This document shows, one piece after another, positions 10,876-22,860 of a stretch of 64,000 nucleotides of DNA. The stretch covers positions 1,116,001 to 1,180,000 of the forward strand of contig CAMRHE010000331.1 in NCBI GenBank assembly GCA_947044405.1. Direction: 5' to 3'. Under the pieces are notes generated by a model that was not told where the DNA came from, made no database searches, and saw nothing but the letters and a program-made list of their open reading frames with translations. This DNA comes from Leptodactylus fallax (lineage: Eukaryota > Chordata > Amphibia > Anura > Leptodactylidae). Position numbers and translations under genes: made by a program. Positions within the stretch are counted from its first letter, which is position 1, and each line of letters begins with the position of its first letter.

Positions 10876-12753
10876 CTGACAAGATGAAAACGGATTATAC
10901 TATTACTATGTTTACATAATTTACCCTTAAAAATCTTTTAAAAATTGTAAAAATATTTTATAAAATATTTCATACATATGGTAGGATATGGGGCAGAATT
11001 CAGACATTGGTGGTAAAACAGATGACAATTTATCAGTAGAGCTCAGAGTACGCACCAGTAGTTCACCAGGCTGTTCTGTATTTCAGCTTTATCTACTCTC
11101 GGCCTTGGCTAAATAATCTACATAAAAACACAATAACAACTAAAGGGGCAAACTTGTCCTCATTGTGGCTGCCATCACTAACATGGGACCACTGAGGGAT
11201 CTGAAAAATGCAAAACATTTGGAGCAGCGCCCTCTATGGGTGGCTGTCACTGGTTACAGCTCAAGCTGCACAAAAAGTGTCATCCATACAGAAGAATTTC
11301 ACTATTTCTACCTCTAAATTAGATTGTGTTCTACAAAACATAACCCCTTTTTTATTAAAAAAGATATTTTTTTTAGAAAAAAAATGTATTCCTATAGACC
11401 CTCAAAGTCATCATGAAATCTTCTGATCACTGAAATTATTGCCTGTCAGCAGTAAACTGAAAGGGAATCTATTAGCGAAATAGTCATGGAGGTCTTTGTT
11501 AGGCATAGCAGCCCCGGAGTGCCCCTTAACCGCAGGCCACCAAGATGCGACAGAGGGAACCCCCGGGCCTCGACCAAGCACCTAGATGTCATGCTCAGTG
11601 TTGGTTACGTTAAATTGTTGGGTCCCTGCCGGACTATGCTTGTCCAGGGATAGGTCCTGTACCCACGCAATCACCGCAACGTACATGTATATCATCCATC
11701 ATTACGTTTTTGTTTTTTTTTACCAATTCCCTCTAAATTAGGAGTTTAAGTGATTGTTTATACCTGTTGAGATATTAAAAGGAAAGAAATTTTGTCCTTT
11801 CAACTGCACACATTTTCCCGAGAATTGGTTGAAAGGTTGTCCATGAGTTGGATAAGGAACCTGGTGTATAATATCCTCTTATAATCCCGAAGGTTTTGAG
11901 AAAATCAGATTTTTTTATGTGTTCTCTGTTTCATGCAGCAGATCTTGTAAACTTAACTTTCAAAGAACGGAGAAATTTAGAATCCTAAAAAGTGGAGAAA
12001 GTTTCTTTGGCCAGGAAGATTTTCACGGAAGGTTTTTACTGTTTTTTTCCATGTGTGCATTCCAAAATTCATCATTTTTATATTTTTCCATTGACATGGC
12101 CATATGGGGGCTTATTCTTTGCATAGTGAGTTATATTTTTATTTGGCACCATTTCCTTTAGTCCTTATTAATACTTTTTTTGGGGGGAGCTGAATAAAAA
12201 AAAAAAGGTCTGTATTTTTTGGTTTTGTTCTCATGGCGTTCACTCTGCGTTAGATATTACTTTTTCCTGCAGGTTAATACAGTTACGGTGATCTCATATT
12301 TATTTGGGTATTTATATTTACCACATTTACTACATAAAATGTATTTTTATAATTAATAAAGAATCTGCCTGGAGGCTCCATATTCTGACACCCAGAACTT
12401 TTTTATGTTTTCATTGATAGAAAAATGTCAGGGCTCATTTTTTGTGGAACAATCCGAAGTTTTTAAAGCTATCATTTTCTGGTATGTACAATATCTTTTT
12501 TTTTTTTTTAACACTTTTTAAACTTTTTTTGTAGGAGGCAAGTTAACCAAAACCCAACACTTTGCACATAAAAGATAAATTGAGTTCAATGGGAGCTGAG
12601 CTGAAATACTAACACGTGGCCACTACACAGGTATCTGAGTCCACTGTTTCCGGCTCCAGGCTGCGTTTAGCACCTGCATCAGAAAAAATAAAAATCCTGG
12701 CCAATCTCTTTAAAAATTCTACTCTCTGCTTTATTTAAGCAGTTACTACTCAC
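10876..12753. other. Gene A intron 6; interspersed repeats
   Basis: No exon seen. 10,990-11,170 is shared with the same intron of gene C (46,200-46,385). 11,215-11,425 is the repeat also found at 6,905. 11,440-11,760 is unassigned. 12,060-12,480 resembles a repeat common in frog genomes (ATGGCGTTCACTCTGCG and the CCATATGGGGGCTTATTCTT portion). Confidence 0.5.
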
Positions 12754-13495
12754 CTGGGCGGTTCCCTGTAGGAGTGTCCTTCTCACACTCTTCATAACCA
12801 CTCACATAGGGCTCTTCTTTTATAGTCATGGATATATCATTCATATTGTTCAGATCTTTATCCATTGTCAAAATCTGTGAAATACATTTTCAGCAGAATA
12901 GTCAACAGAAGAGAGAAGTCACAGAGAATACAAGAGTTATCTGAGACAACCAACTGTAGGTCTCCTATAAGATGAACATAGATTCTAGATGGCAACTTCA
13001 AGAACCTCATACACATGTATACTCGGCATGGCTAGACGTGCTTTAGGTTGTGTCAGTGGAGGAGATCAGATTCTACCAGATACATCCAGGTTTGTTTGTC
13101 TCAGAGGGAAATAAAGGATCAGATCGGTAGAAATCCAACCTGATGTTTCCTTATTCCAACCAGCAGTCTCCATAGCCAGAAGATTGTGAGAAGATCCAGA
13201 CAACATGTAATGTGTATGGTCAGCTTTATCCTCCATCTCCACCTCTCATTACACAAGTATAAACCATCTAATACTGCTGGATAACCCAAGACTGACCACA
13301 AGGACTTCACAGCCCGTCTACACATCATAGGGAATATCTCCATCTACCTGATCATCCTGTGGAAGAAGAGGACTGGGACATCTCTCCGGTGTTGTCCTCT
13401 TACTGGATCTACCTGTAGGAAACACAGACAGGGACTGAATTCATTCTGTACATACAAATAATGGAAGTCCATGTGTATATAGTCATGTCTATTAC

Positions 13496-13619
13496 CTGCT
13501 GATGTGAGGGGCTGGTGGTCCTCCATCATCACCTCCTTGTACAGATCCTTGTGTCCTTCTAAATACTCCCACTCCTCCATGGAGAAATAGACAGCGACAT
13601 CCTGACACCTTATAGGAAC
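13496..13619 (-). CDS. Gene A KRAB-A exon
   Basis: A 124-bp exon of 41 codons plus 1 base. It encodes a KRAB-A box with the core [20 protein letters not shown] and the YKEVMMED tail. In mammals KRAB-A recruits the TRIM28 co-repressor. The DV, EEW and VMME positions are kept here, but whether the frog domain represses is inferred. Confidence 0.9.
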
Positions 13620-14496
13620 CTGACAACACAATGATACAGTCATCACCCAGACCCCTCCAGTTACTGTATAATGTCCCAGCATTCCCAGCAGTGTCACCTC
13701 TCCAGTCAGCAGCTCCAGCATCTTGTTGGTGAGTTCTAGGATCTTCTGGTCATTGATCTCCTCCTGTATCAGGGGGTGACTTGGAGGCTCCAGGATTGGG
13801 CTCAGGGTTCCTCCATATCCTTCATACACAGGAGCCTGACAGCGCCCACTAGAGGTCTTCTTCACTACTGTGTAATCCTGGTTATGGGGAGACACAATAA
13901 ATATCACTACATACATGTCCAGAGTCCATCACCTCTCCAGTCATATCATCTGTTATTACTATAGATAAGAATGATGTAATGTGACATCATCAGAATCTCT
14001 CACCTCTCCAGTAAGCTGGTAGATGATCTCTAGGGTGAGATTTAATATATTTTCTGCCATTTTGTTTCTGTCTTTATCCATTGATAATACAATCCAGAAT
14101 ATTCTCAGATATAGAAGATATTAGTTAAACGGATGTTATATTGTAGTGACCTGAAAAGAAAGAAGAAGAGACAATGTAATAAATCCCTTGTAAATATAAT
14201 ACAATTACTGTAGACAGAGGCATAACTAGTGGCGGACATAAATACAATTGAAATACATGGTAGAGGAGGAAGCTGATGGTTTCCTGCTCTACCATTCTCT
14301 TACTTGTTGGCCGCTAGTCTCTTCAGGCCCAAGACATACAAGGTGCTCTGCCCAAAACTATGACGTCGGTGTAAAAAATGTGAACTGTATATCTTACACT
14401 TTGAGATGGCGTCATATTGCATCCTGTATAATATAAGCAAAGACACAATCCTGGAGGTGACAACGCTAATAATTATTGACTATTTGGTGTGTTTAA

Positions 14497-14800
14497 AGAG
14501 GACCTTTCGTCACCTCAAACTCTTTGCATCCTTCAATATGGGCTCCTGCAATCTCTGCAGTTCATTTTAGCTCCCAATATGTTAATTAGGCTCCTTACTT
14601 CCAGGAGGGCGGTCTTGGGTCTGAGCACTCTAGGTTCGCCCACCCAACAGTAGGGGGTATAACTGTGCAGATGCTAAGAACAAAGATAACTCGGGAATGG
14701 TGGGGGCTAGAGAAAAAATTCCAACTGCTCCGGAATCAGTGGAGCGGCACGTAATGCAGGATGCAGAATTGGATTTGGTGTAGGTGGTGAAAGGTCCTCT
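14497..14800. mobile_element. TTAA-target MITE, 304 bp
   Basis: The ends are AGAGGACCTTTCGTCACC and its inverted counterpart GGTGGTGAAAGGTCCTCT. TTAA lies at 14,493-14,496 and 14,801-14,804. TTAA targets point to the piggyBac or Kolobok groups. It has no coding capacity. Confidence 0.88.
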
Positions 14801-14999
14801 TTAACTTTGCCCATCCTTAAAAAAAATTAGAATGGGGGATATTTAGAATCTTGCCTGAATCGTATATGCCAATGAATGTATTCTTGTTTATTATCACGTC
14901 TTATAATGGGTTTATATCCATAATTCCTTTTTCATATGTACAAATGTTTATTTACGCAATTTTAACGAGCGATATTAATGTTGTACGTAGACGAACGAT

Positions 15000-15400
15000 T
15001 ATTAATCGAGGTTGGACCAAATTTGTTTAAAGATAACTAGAACCCCCTTATTTTTACATAGCCAAGTTTCTCTCTTCCTGACATAGCCGCCATTGCCGGT
15101 TTCATCCCGTTTTTTTCTCGGTCATGTAGCTTATATATCCCTGTTGATAAACTTTACTACTTTTGCTGTTTGAAGATTCTGTTTCTTTTTGGGTCATAAT
15201 GGGTGAGAGGCTGACAGTTCTAAAGAGGACTGACTGTTGATGTGTGTCTGGTAAGGGCATGTGTGACCTGAGTTGTTGGGTGTGTGGAGGTCTACTGGTT
15301 CCGTGATCAGTTCTCAGAATGTAAAGAACGGCAAAACATCTGTAGATAGAAGCAGCTGTGGGCCAAAGTCAAAGCTTGACCTTCGTTTGACTATCGCAGA
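15000..15400. repeat. Repeat segment also present at 53,315-53,560
   Basis: 'aactagaaccYcctt...ttacatag...tttctctcttcctgaca' and the CCTGAGTTGTTGGGTGTG portion recur near 53.4 kb at about 75-80% identity. No coding domain was recognised. 15,400-16,370 is otherwise unassigned. Confidence 0.5.
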
Positions 15401-16369
15401 AAAACCATGGATTTCATCTTTGTGCAGTGCACATCTGACAGTTTTCAATGATACTTGCGCCCTTAAAGTTGCCTTCCACCCTGCAGTAAATTTAAGGGCC
15501 TTAGTGTTTGTGTGTTTCGGGTATAATTCGGATAACTCCTCTTCTATCCCTTGTGTCGAGCTTTGATTCTTGACCACAGCTGTTCCTGTCTGCAGATGTT
15601 TTTCCAGTCCTTGCTTAAGGATATGTGATCTCAGAACCAGTAGACCTTCACACACCCATCAACTTGGGTCACAGATACCCAACAATCCTTCGACCCTTTG
15701 AAACTCAGTCACATCCCTAAAACAAATAAACAGATTTTTAGAACAGCACAAATAATAAAGTTCATTAACAGAGATATACTGTAAGCCATGTGACTGAGAA
15801 AAAAAGCGGAGTTACCAATGGTCATGTTGGCAGCTCATGGCCGCTGTAAACCTGCTTCTTATCAGGGTCATGGCTGCTGGCTTACTTACAGTCACCACTT
15901 TTATGCCTTCTCACGGCTGTGCACTTAGGGCACATGCACACACCTTCACCTTCTTAAGGGACCAAGTAAACTGACCCAGCCCTTGGATACATAAAGTGCC
16001 CTCACATTGTGCTAGATGACAGAAAAAACGTTCCGAATCCACTAGTGTTTTTCGCAAGGAACCTCAATATTGCTGATCTACTTTCCCATGTACTGACCCC
16101 AGCTTGTTATCAGACCTCATCTCTGCTGCTTATTTTGTCTCTGCTGTCTAATCTTAACCTCACACAAATTCTGCCTGCTGTGACCTTTCGCCTTTCTAGT
16201 CTGGACTACTCTCCCAGCTGACCTCTGGTGCTCCATATAGAAATCTTTTGGCCTGCTTAGCCAACAGCTACCAACACGGGAACCCTCCAAGAATATGTGA
16301 ACTGGCTGTTTTCCTGCTGTGAAATCCAGAGCCCTATATGTGGGCATCTAAGCAGTTTTTGACACGGTC

Positions 16370-16690
16370 ATCACTAGATGCTGTGACCAGCTCCTGGGGT
16401 AGGCTATTCCACAGATTCACAGCCCTTACAGTGAAGAAGCCTTATTGCCCCTGAAGATTAAACCTTACTTTCTCAAGATGGAGAGAGCGCCCCCTTGTGT
16501 TTTGAAGGGAATTTACATGGAACAATTTTTCCCCCCTTTTTCTTGTATGGGCCATTTATATATTTATACAGGTTTATCATATCTCCCCTTAAATTCATTT
16601 TCTCACATATTTAACTCCTTTAATCACTCCTTATAACTGAGGTCCTCATTATCAGCTTCGTGGCTCTCTGGTGTCAAAGGGTGACGATTA
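16370..16690. repeat. Old interspersed repeat
   Basis: 'ggctattccacagattcaca', 'gcgcccccttgtgtttt' and 'tttatcatatctccc' are recognisable parts of a repeat I associate with frog and other tetrapod genomes. The family is uncertain and no ORF is present. Confidence 0.45.
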
Positions 16691-16763
16691 CAGATGGGCC
16701 AATCCCTCAGGCTTCGTTTTGGGTCAAACAAGTTCGGTACAAACCATACCTTAAATTGGCTTA

Positions 16764-18475
16764 AAACATAGTCTAGAACGCTGTCAGGACTCCTAGGACT
16801 ATATATCTATAATACATATCATATGACACTGTCAGGGCTCCTAGGACTATATATCTATAAAACATAGTGTATGACACTGTCAGGGCTCCTAGGATTATAT
16901 ATCTATAATACATAGTGTATGACACTGTCAGGGCTCCTAGGACTATATATCTATAAAACATAGTGTATGACACTGTCAGGGCTCCTAGCACTATATATCT
17001 ATAAAACATAGTGTATGACACTGTCAGGACTCCTAGGACTATATATCTATAAAACATAGTGTATGACACTGTCAGGGCTCCTAGGACTATATATCTATAA
17101 AACATAGTGTATGACACTGTCAGGGCTCCTAGGATTATATATCTATAAAACATAGTGTATGACACTATCAGGGCTCCTAGGACTATATATCTATAAAACA
17201 TAGCGTATGACACCGTCAGGACTCCTAGGACTATATATCTATAAAACATAGTGTATGACACTGTCAGGGCTCCTAGGACTATATATCTATAAAACATAGT
17301 GTATGACACTGTCAGGGCTCCTAGGACTATATATCTATAAAACATATCATATGACACTGTCAGGACTCCTAGGACTATATATCTATAAAACATAGTGTAT
17401 GACACTGTCAGGGCTCCTAGGACTATATCTCTATAAAACATAGTGTATGACACTGTCAGGGCTCCTAGGACTATATATCTATAAAACATAGTGTATGACA
17501 CTGTCAGGGCTCCTAGGACTATATATCTATAAAACATATCATATGACACTGTCAGGACTCCTAGGACTATATATCTATAAAACATAGTGTATGACACTGT
17601 CAGGGCTCCTAGGACTATATATCTATAAAACATAGTGTATGACACTGTCAGGGCTCCTAGGACTATATATCTATAAAACATAGTGTATGACACTGTCAGG
17701 GCTCCTAGGACTATAGATCTATAAAACATAGTGTATGACACTGTCAGGGCTCCTAGGACTATAGATCTATAAAACATAGTGTATGACACTGTCAGGGCTC
17801 CTAGGACTATATATCTATAAAACATAGTGTATGACACTGTCAGGGCTCCTAGGACTATATATCTATAAAACATAGTGTATGACACTGTCAGGGCTCCTAG
17901 GACTATAGATCTATAAAACATAGTGTATGACACTGTCAGGGCTCCTAGGACTCTATATCTATAAAACATAGTGTATGGCACTGTCAGGGCTCCTAGGACT
18001 ATATATCTATAAAACATAGTGTATGACACTGTCAGGGCTCCTAGGACTATATATCTATAAAACATAGTGTATGACACTGTCAGGGCTCCTAGGACTATAG
18101 ATCTATAAAACATAGTGTATGACACTGTCAGGGCTCCTAGGACTCTATATCTATAAAACATAGTGTATGGCACTGTGAGGACTCCTAGGACTATATATTT
18201 ATATAACATAGTGTATGACACTGTCAGGGCTCCTAGGACTATAGATCTATAAAACATAGTGTATGACACTGTCAGGACTCCTATGACTATATATCTATAA
18301 AACATAGTGTATGACACTGTCAGGGCTCCTAGGAACTTATCTATAAAACATAGTATATGACACTGTCAGGGCTCCTAGGACTATATATCTATAAAACATA
18401 GTGTATGACACTGTCAGGGCTCCTAGGACTATATATCTATAAAACATAGTGTATGACACTGTCAGGACTCCTAGG
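16764..18475. repeat. 48-bp satellite array, about 36 copies, in gene A intron 1
   Basis: The unit is 48 bp, containing GTGTATGACACTGTCAGGG and CTCCTAGGACTATATATC. Copies are nearly identical, with one short unit near 18,335. The 514-codon minus-strand frame is an artefact of the 48 = 3x16 unit. Single or few copies lie at 8,575-8,712, 59,465-59,500 and 60,735-60,800. The array lies between the first exon and exon 2 of gene A. Confidence 0.95.
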
Positions 18476-18479
18476 TGCA

Positions 18480-19100
18480 AAAAGTAACAAAAACTATATA
18501 AGTTTAGTATTGTCTTAATCATGACTTGTAGAATAGGTGATGTGTCATACTCAACGCCGTAAAAACGAAGCCCATAAGAAAGTCGCACTAATGCAGTTTT
18601 TCTCCAGTTTCTCCTAGGGCTCCTAGGAACCTATGTATCTAATTTCTCGCTCTGCAAGGTAAACACAGCTGAAGTTATGTTAATGTGAAAGTGACATTAT
18701 TATACTGTGGGGTCTCTTCAGACTCCAGAGTATAATAGGTGGAGGCCCAGGGGAAAAGTAGAATAAAATAAAAAAAATCATATTGACTCATGACACTCAG
18801 CCATGTTACCCAGGCCTCAGCCGTCACATCACAGGAGAGCGCTGGATGCCGTGAGGAGGCCCAAAGAGGTGATGGAAGGTGAGTATGAATGTTTTTTTTT
18901 TATTTTTTTCACCACCTCTGGACCTTCACCTATTATATTCTGGGGTCTGAAGATATCACACAGGATAATGCTGTGGCCATTTTAGTTCACATTCTTTGTT
19001 TGGATTCTTTAAAAAAAAACAATTTGGAATATTCAGGTCGATCCCATCTCTAGTGACAATCTCCGAGGCACCGACTAACCATCAACCTCACACACCACAT
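18480..19100. other. Gene A intron 1 near the promoter; no gene
   Basis: No coding region seen. There is T-rich sequence at 18,890-18,910, and a short segment near 19,020-19,060 ('caatttggaatattcaggtc') that resembles one at 48,080. Confidence 0.4.
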
Positions 19101-19102
19101 AC

Positions 19103-19190
19103 CTGTGCAGCAGCCCTTTGTATGCTCTGTGACTGCAGGACCTGTGATGATGTCATAGTCATGTGATCAGTCATGTGTGGGAGGAGTCAG
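19103..19190 (-). promoter_or_regulatory. First exon and promoter of gene A
   Basis: The minus-strand exon ends ...CTGCACAG at 19,103, followed by GTATGTGG. Upstream is the shared block with CCTGTGATGATGTCATAG at 19,141-19,158 (CRE-like TGATGTCA) and a TCATGTGATCAG box at 19,159-19,170. No TATA box is visible. The transcription start is inferred from alignment with genes B and C. Confidence 0.65.
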
Positions 19191-19256
19191 TGATGACTAG
19201 ATGATACCGGTGTCTATTGTGCTGATGTGTCCACAGATGTAGCTATAGAGGATGTA

Positions 19257-20822
19257 CAGTCATGGCCAAAAGTTTTGAGAATGACACAAATATTCTATTT
19301 TCACATGATCTGCTGCCCTCTGGTTTTTATGTGTGTTTGTCAGATGTTTTTATCACATACAGAAATAGAATTGCATTCATATTATGAGTAACAGAAGCTT
19401 ATATTGACAGTTAGAATGAGTTAATGCAGCAAGTCAATATTTGCAGTGTTGACCCTTCTTCTTCAGGACCTCTGCAATTCTCCCTGGCATGCTCTCAATC
19501 AACTTCTGGACCAAATCCTGACTGATAGCAGTCCATTCTTGCAGAATCAATGCTTTAATTTTGTCTGAATTTGTTGGTTTTTGTTTGTCCACCCGTCTCT
19601 TGATGATTGACCACAAGTTCTCAATGGGATTAAGATCTGGGGAGTTTCCAGGCCATGGACCCAAAATCTCTATGTTTTGTTCCCTGAGCCATTTAGTTCT
19701 CACCTTTGCTTTATGGCAAGGTGCTCCATCATGCTGGAAAAGGCATTGTTGAGCGCCAAACTGCTCTTGGACGGTTGGGAGAAGTTGCTCTTGGAGGACA
19801 TTCTGGTACCATTCTTTATTCATGGCTGTGTTTTTAGGCAAGACTGTGAGAGAGCCGATTCCCTTGGCTGAGAAGCAACCCCACACATGAATGGTTTCAG
19901 GATGCTTTACAGTTGGCATGAGACAAGACTGGTGGTAGCGCTCACCTCTTCTTCTCCGAATAAGCTGTTTTCCAGATGTTCCAAACAATGGAAAAGGGGA
20001 TTCATCAGAGAAAATGACTTTCCCCCAGTCCTCAGCAGTCCACTCCCTGTACCTTTTGCAGAATATCAGTCTGTCCCTGATGTTTTTTCTGGAGAGAAGT
20101 GGCTTCTTTGCTGCCCTCCTTGAGACCAGGCCTTGCTCCAAGAGTCTCCGCCTCACAGTGCGTGCAGATGCACTCACACCTGCCTGCTGCCATTCCTCAG
20201 CAAGCTCTGCACTGCTGGTAGCCCGATCCCGCAGCTGAAACACTTTTAAGAGACGGTCCTGCCGCTTGCTGGTCTTTCTTGGGCGCCCTGGAGCCTTTTT
20301 GGCACCAATGGAACCTCTCTCCTTGAAGTTCTTGATGATGCGATAGATTGTTGACTGAGGTGCAATCTTTCTAGCTGCAATACTCTTCCCAGTTAGGCCA
20401 TTTTTGTGCAGTGCAATGATGACTGCACGTGTTTCTTTAGAGATAACCATGGTTAACAGAAGAGAAACAATGATGGCAAGCACCAGCCTCCTTTTAAAGT
20501 GTCCAGTGGTGTCATTCTTACTTAATCATGACAGATTGATCTCCAGCCCTGTCCTCATCAACACCCACACCTGTGTTAATGGAGCAATCACTGAAACAAT
20601 GTTAGGTGGTCCTTTTAAGGCAGGGCTGCAATGATGTTGTAATGTGTTTTGGGGATAAAGTTCATTTTCTAGGCAAATATTGACTTTGCAAGTAATTGCT
20701 GTTAAGCTGATCACTCTTTATAACATTCTGGAGTATATGCAAATTGCCATTAGAAAAACTGAAGCAGTAGACTTTGTAAAAATTAATATTTGTATCATTC
20801 TCAAAACTTTTGGCCATGACTG
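19257..20822 (-). mobile_element. Tc1-like element 2, complete, with intact transposase
   Basis: The terminal inverted repeats are CAGTCATGGCCAAAAGTTTT and its exact inverse, extending into TGAGAATGACACAAATAT with slight divergence. TA is present on both sides (19,255-19,256 and 20,823-20,824). The element is 1,566 bp. It is inserted exactly at the left edge of the 30-bp array. Confidence 0.96.
19434..20450 (-). CDS. Tc1/mariner transposase, intact 338 aa
   Basis: This enzyme would cut and paste its own element at TA sites, working in the nucleus as an oligomer. The start chosen is MVISKETRAV at 20,450, because transposases of this type begin so; an upstream in-frame ATG would add 11 hydrophobic residues. 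The N-terminal paired-type helix-turn-helix region spans about residues 1-105, with a GRPRKT linker at 55-60. The catalytic acids are D149 (IFSDE), D241 (FQHDGAPCH) and E277 (SPDLNPIENLW). There are 35 residues between the last two, so this is DD35E rather than the usual DD34E. The protein ends KKGQHCKY. There are no internal stops or frameshifts. Together with matched ends and TA duplications, this suggests a recent and possibly still active copy. Confidence 0.95.
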   Translation of the reverse strand: MVISKETRAVIIALHKNGLTGKSIAARKIAPQSTIYRIIKNFKERGSIGAKKAPGRPRKTSKRQDRLLKVFQLRDRATSSAELAEEWQQAGVSASARTVRRRLLEQGLVSRRAAKKPLLSRKNIRDRLIFCKRYREWTAEDWGKVIFSDESPFPLFGTSGKQLIRRRRGERYHQSCLMPTVKHPETIHVWGCFSAKGIGSLTVLPKNTAMNKEWYQNVLQEQLLPTVQEQFGAQQCLFQHDGAPCHKAKVRTKWLREQNIEILGPWPGNSPDLNPIENLWSIIKRRVDKQKPTNSDKIKALILQEWTAISQDLVQKLIESMPGRIAEVLKKKGQHCKY

Positions 20823-20824
20823 TA

Positions 20825-21858
20825 TGTAGCAGAGCTGTCTGTGTGTGACGTGTATGTAGCAGAGCTGTCTGTGTGTGACGTGTATGTAGTAGAGCCGTCT
20901 GTGTGACGTGTATGTAGCGGAGCCGTCTGTGTGTGACATGTATGTAGCGGAGCCGTCTGTGTGTGACGTGTATGTAGCGGAGCCGTCTGTGTGTGACGTG
21001 TATGTAGCGGAGCTGTCTGTGTGTGACGTGTATGTAGCGGAGCTCTCTGTGTGTGACGTGTATGTAGCGGAGCCGTCTGTGTGTGACGTGTATGTAGCGG
21101 AGCCGTCTGTATGTGACGTGTATGTAGCGGAGCCGTCTGTGTGTGACGTGTATGTAGCGGAGCTGTCTGTGTGTGACGTGTACGTAGCGGAGCTGTCTGT
21201 GTGTGACGTGTATGTAGCGGAGCCGTCTGTGTGTGACGTGTATGTAGCGGAGCCGTCTGTGTGTGACGTGTATGTAGCGGAGCCATCTGTGTGTGACGTG
21301 TATGTAGCAGAGCTGTCTGTGTGTGACGTGTATGTAGAAGAGCTGTCTGTGTGTGACGTGTATGTAGAAGAGCTGTCTGTGTGTGACGTGTATGTAGCGG
21401 AGCCGTCTGTGTGTGACGTGTATGTAGCGGAGCCGTCTGTGTGTGACGTGTATGTAGCGGAGCCATCTGTGTGTGACGTGTATGTAGCGGAGCTGTCTGT
21501 GTGTGACGTGTATGTAGCGGAGCTGTCTGTGTGTGAGGTGTATGTAGCGGAGCTGTCTGTGTGTGACGTGTATGTAGCGGAGCCGTCTGTGTGTGACGTG
21601 TATGTAGTAGAGCTGTCTGTGTGTGATGTGTATGTAATAGAGCCGTCTGTGTGTGACGTGTATGTAGTAGAGCTGTCTGTGTGTGACGTGTATGTAGTAG
21701 AGCTGTCTGTGTGTGACGTGTATGTAGCGAAGCCATCTGTGTGTGACGTGTATGTAGCGGAGCTGTCTGTGTGTGGCGTGTATGTAGCGGAGCTGTCTGT
21801 GTGTGACGTGTATGTAGTAGAGCTGTCTGTGTGTGACGTGTATGTAGCAAAGCTGTGG
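20825..21858. repeat. 30-bp tandem array, about 34 copies
   Basis: The unit is TGTATGTAGCGGAGC plus YGTCTGTGTGTGACG. The 30-base period keeps three frames open, giving spurious frames of 338-476 codons. The unit is related to the 28-bp array at 38,897-39,525 and to a short stretch at 52,150, each lying upstream of a ZNF promoter. Confidence 0.95.
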
Positions 21859-22045
21859 GCAGGGCGAGGAAGGGAAAGAGCGACATGTAATATAATAGTG
21901 TGCGGAGAACATCAGGGCAAGTGAAAGGCTGCGACATGGACTATGTGCCCGATATAATGTGCGCAGCTTGTACCACTGCAGATAAATCCCACAATGTGTC
22001 CAGCTGGTTCTCCGGGGTACGGCAATACCCAAAATGTGGTCTGCT
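21859..22045. repeat. Segment duplicated at 39,935-40,122
   Basis: About 97% identical to 39,935-40,122 ('ggcagggcgaggaagggaaa gagcgacatg...' through 'acccaaaatgtgg'). It marks the distal end of the duplicated gene unit in A and B. 22,046-22,460 is unassigned. Confidence 0.85.
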
Positions 22046-22461
22046 GTCTGTCCACACGGCAGGGCTAAGAAGGGAGATTGTGTCACCCACATAATTTACT
22101 GTAACTGTGCGGAGAACATCGGGGCAAATACAAAGCCCGTCCAACAACATGACATATCCATCAGTGTATGGGACATTGTACATCACTACTTAGGCCCCGG
22201 GTCACACTGGTAGGCGGCACTTTTCTATACTTCGCACTGTTTTTACCTCATTTCGTTCTCACTAGTTTGGGGATCATCAGTGGGAAATGTTTCCCTGGTA
22301 CAATACATGTGGCCCCTCATCCAGGAGTCCTGGGGCCCCCTTTCCTGATCTCCAAATAGAAGGGACTTTATAACCAACCAGATTTGGACTGGCAGACTGG
22401 AGGATCCTCCCATGGGCCCAAGAAGTGTAGGGACCTGGCCATGAGTAGTGGGAAAGTGAAG

Positions 22462-22860
22462 GGGCTAAATGGTACCCTCAAAGTGAAAATCCAAACAGCT
22501 ACGGAAGAGACAGGAAAGCCATGGACTGAGGGCCCTATTCTCAGTAGGGTACACACCACATAGGAAAACGCACTTGTCACTTTATGAGGTGCTTTTTGGT
22601 AGAGTCCCGAGACTAGGACTGTATTTTCCTCAGCAGATGCGATTCCAATATAACCCGCTGACAGAGTATGTTGTATCATTGCTTAATGGATTGAGGAAAG
22701 TGCACGATAATGTCCATAGTTCTTTCCTAGACCCTGAACAAAGGACAGGATCACAATTCCTGACACCAGGAGACTGGGTGGTGGTAAAAAGACACGTCAG
22801 AAAGAGTCTTAACCCGAGGTTTGACGAGCCCTTCAAGGAAAAGGTACCTGGACTCATGTC
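22462..22860 (+). pseudogene. Endogenous retrovirus integrase C-terminal fragment
   Basis: The plus-strand translation contains an integrase segment with the motif YEVLFGR.PRLG, preceded by a broken TGKPW.E stretch and followed by PGDWVVVK, typical of gamma/epsilon-type retroviral integrases. The frame is interrupted upstream (stop near 22,562) and truncated at 22,885. No protease, reverse transcriptase or envelope could be placed, and no LTR is adjacent in this orientation. It is an old isolated relic. 22,870-23,220 shows no gene. Confidence 0.75.

Larger units (their letters stand above)
10279..14081 (-). pseudogene. Gene A: KRAB C2H2 zinc-finger gene with broken finger frame
   Basis: Frog KRAB-ZNF genes encode nuclear DNA-binding proteins; the target here is unknown. 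Exons on the minus strand are: 14,150-14,004 (UTR plus 26 codons, MDKDRNKMAE...YQLTGE), 13,877-13,698 (60 codons, [16 protein letters not shown]...), 13,619-13,496 (KRAB-A box), 13,412-13,348 ([14 protein letters not shown] segment), 12,874-12,754 (KEEPYVSGYEECEKD segment) and 10,875-10,279 (fingers). All junctions have AG/GT signals and compatible phases. The total coding length is one base over a multiple of three because of the insertion in the finger exon. A noncoding first exon and promoter lie at 19,103-19,190. Translation as given would yield a KRAB protein without fingers. Whether it is a true pseudogene or an assembly error is undecided. Confidence 0.85.

Noticed and set aside
13776..13964. 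Small plus-strand frame (also at 28,126 and 49,037)
   Set aside because: Antisense of exon 3 in all three genes; conservation follows from the duplicated exon.
16773..18317. 514-codon repetitive minus-strand frame
   Set aside because: Product of the 48-bp satellite; same reasoning.
20825..21858. CRISPR-like array of 30-bp repeats
   Set aside because: Units are directly adjacent with no unique spacers, and the genome is a vertebrate.
20662..22092. Frames of 338-476 codons on both strands
   Set aside because: Product of the 30-bp array; the HTR/CDV repeats have no protein family.
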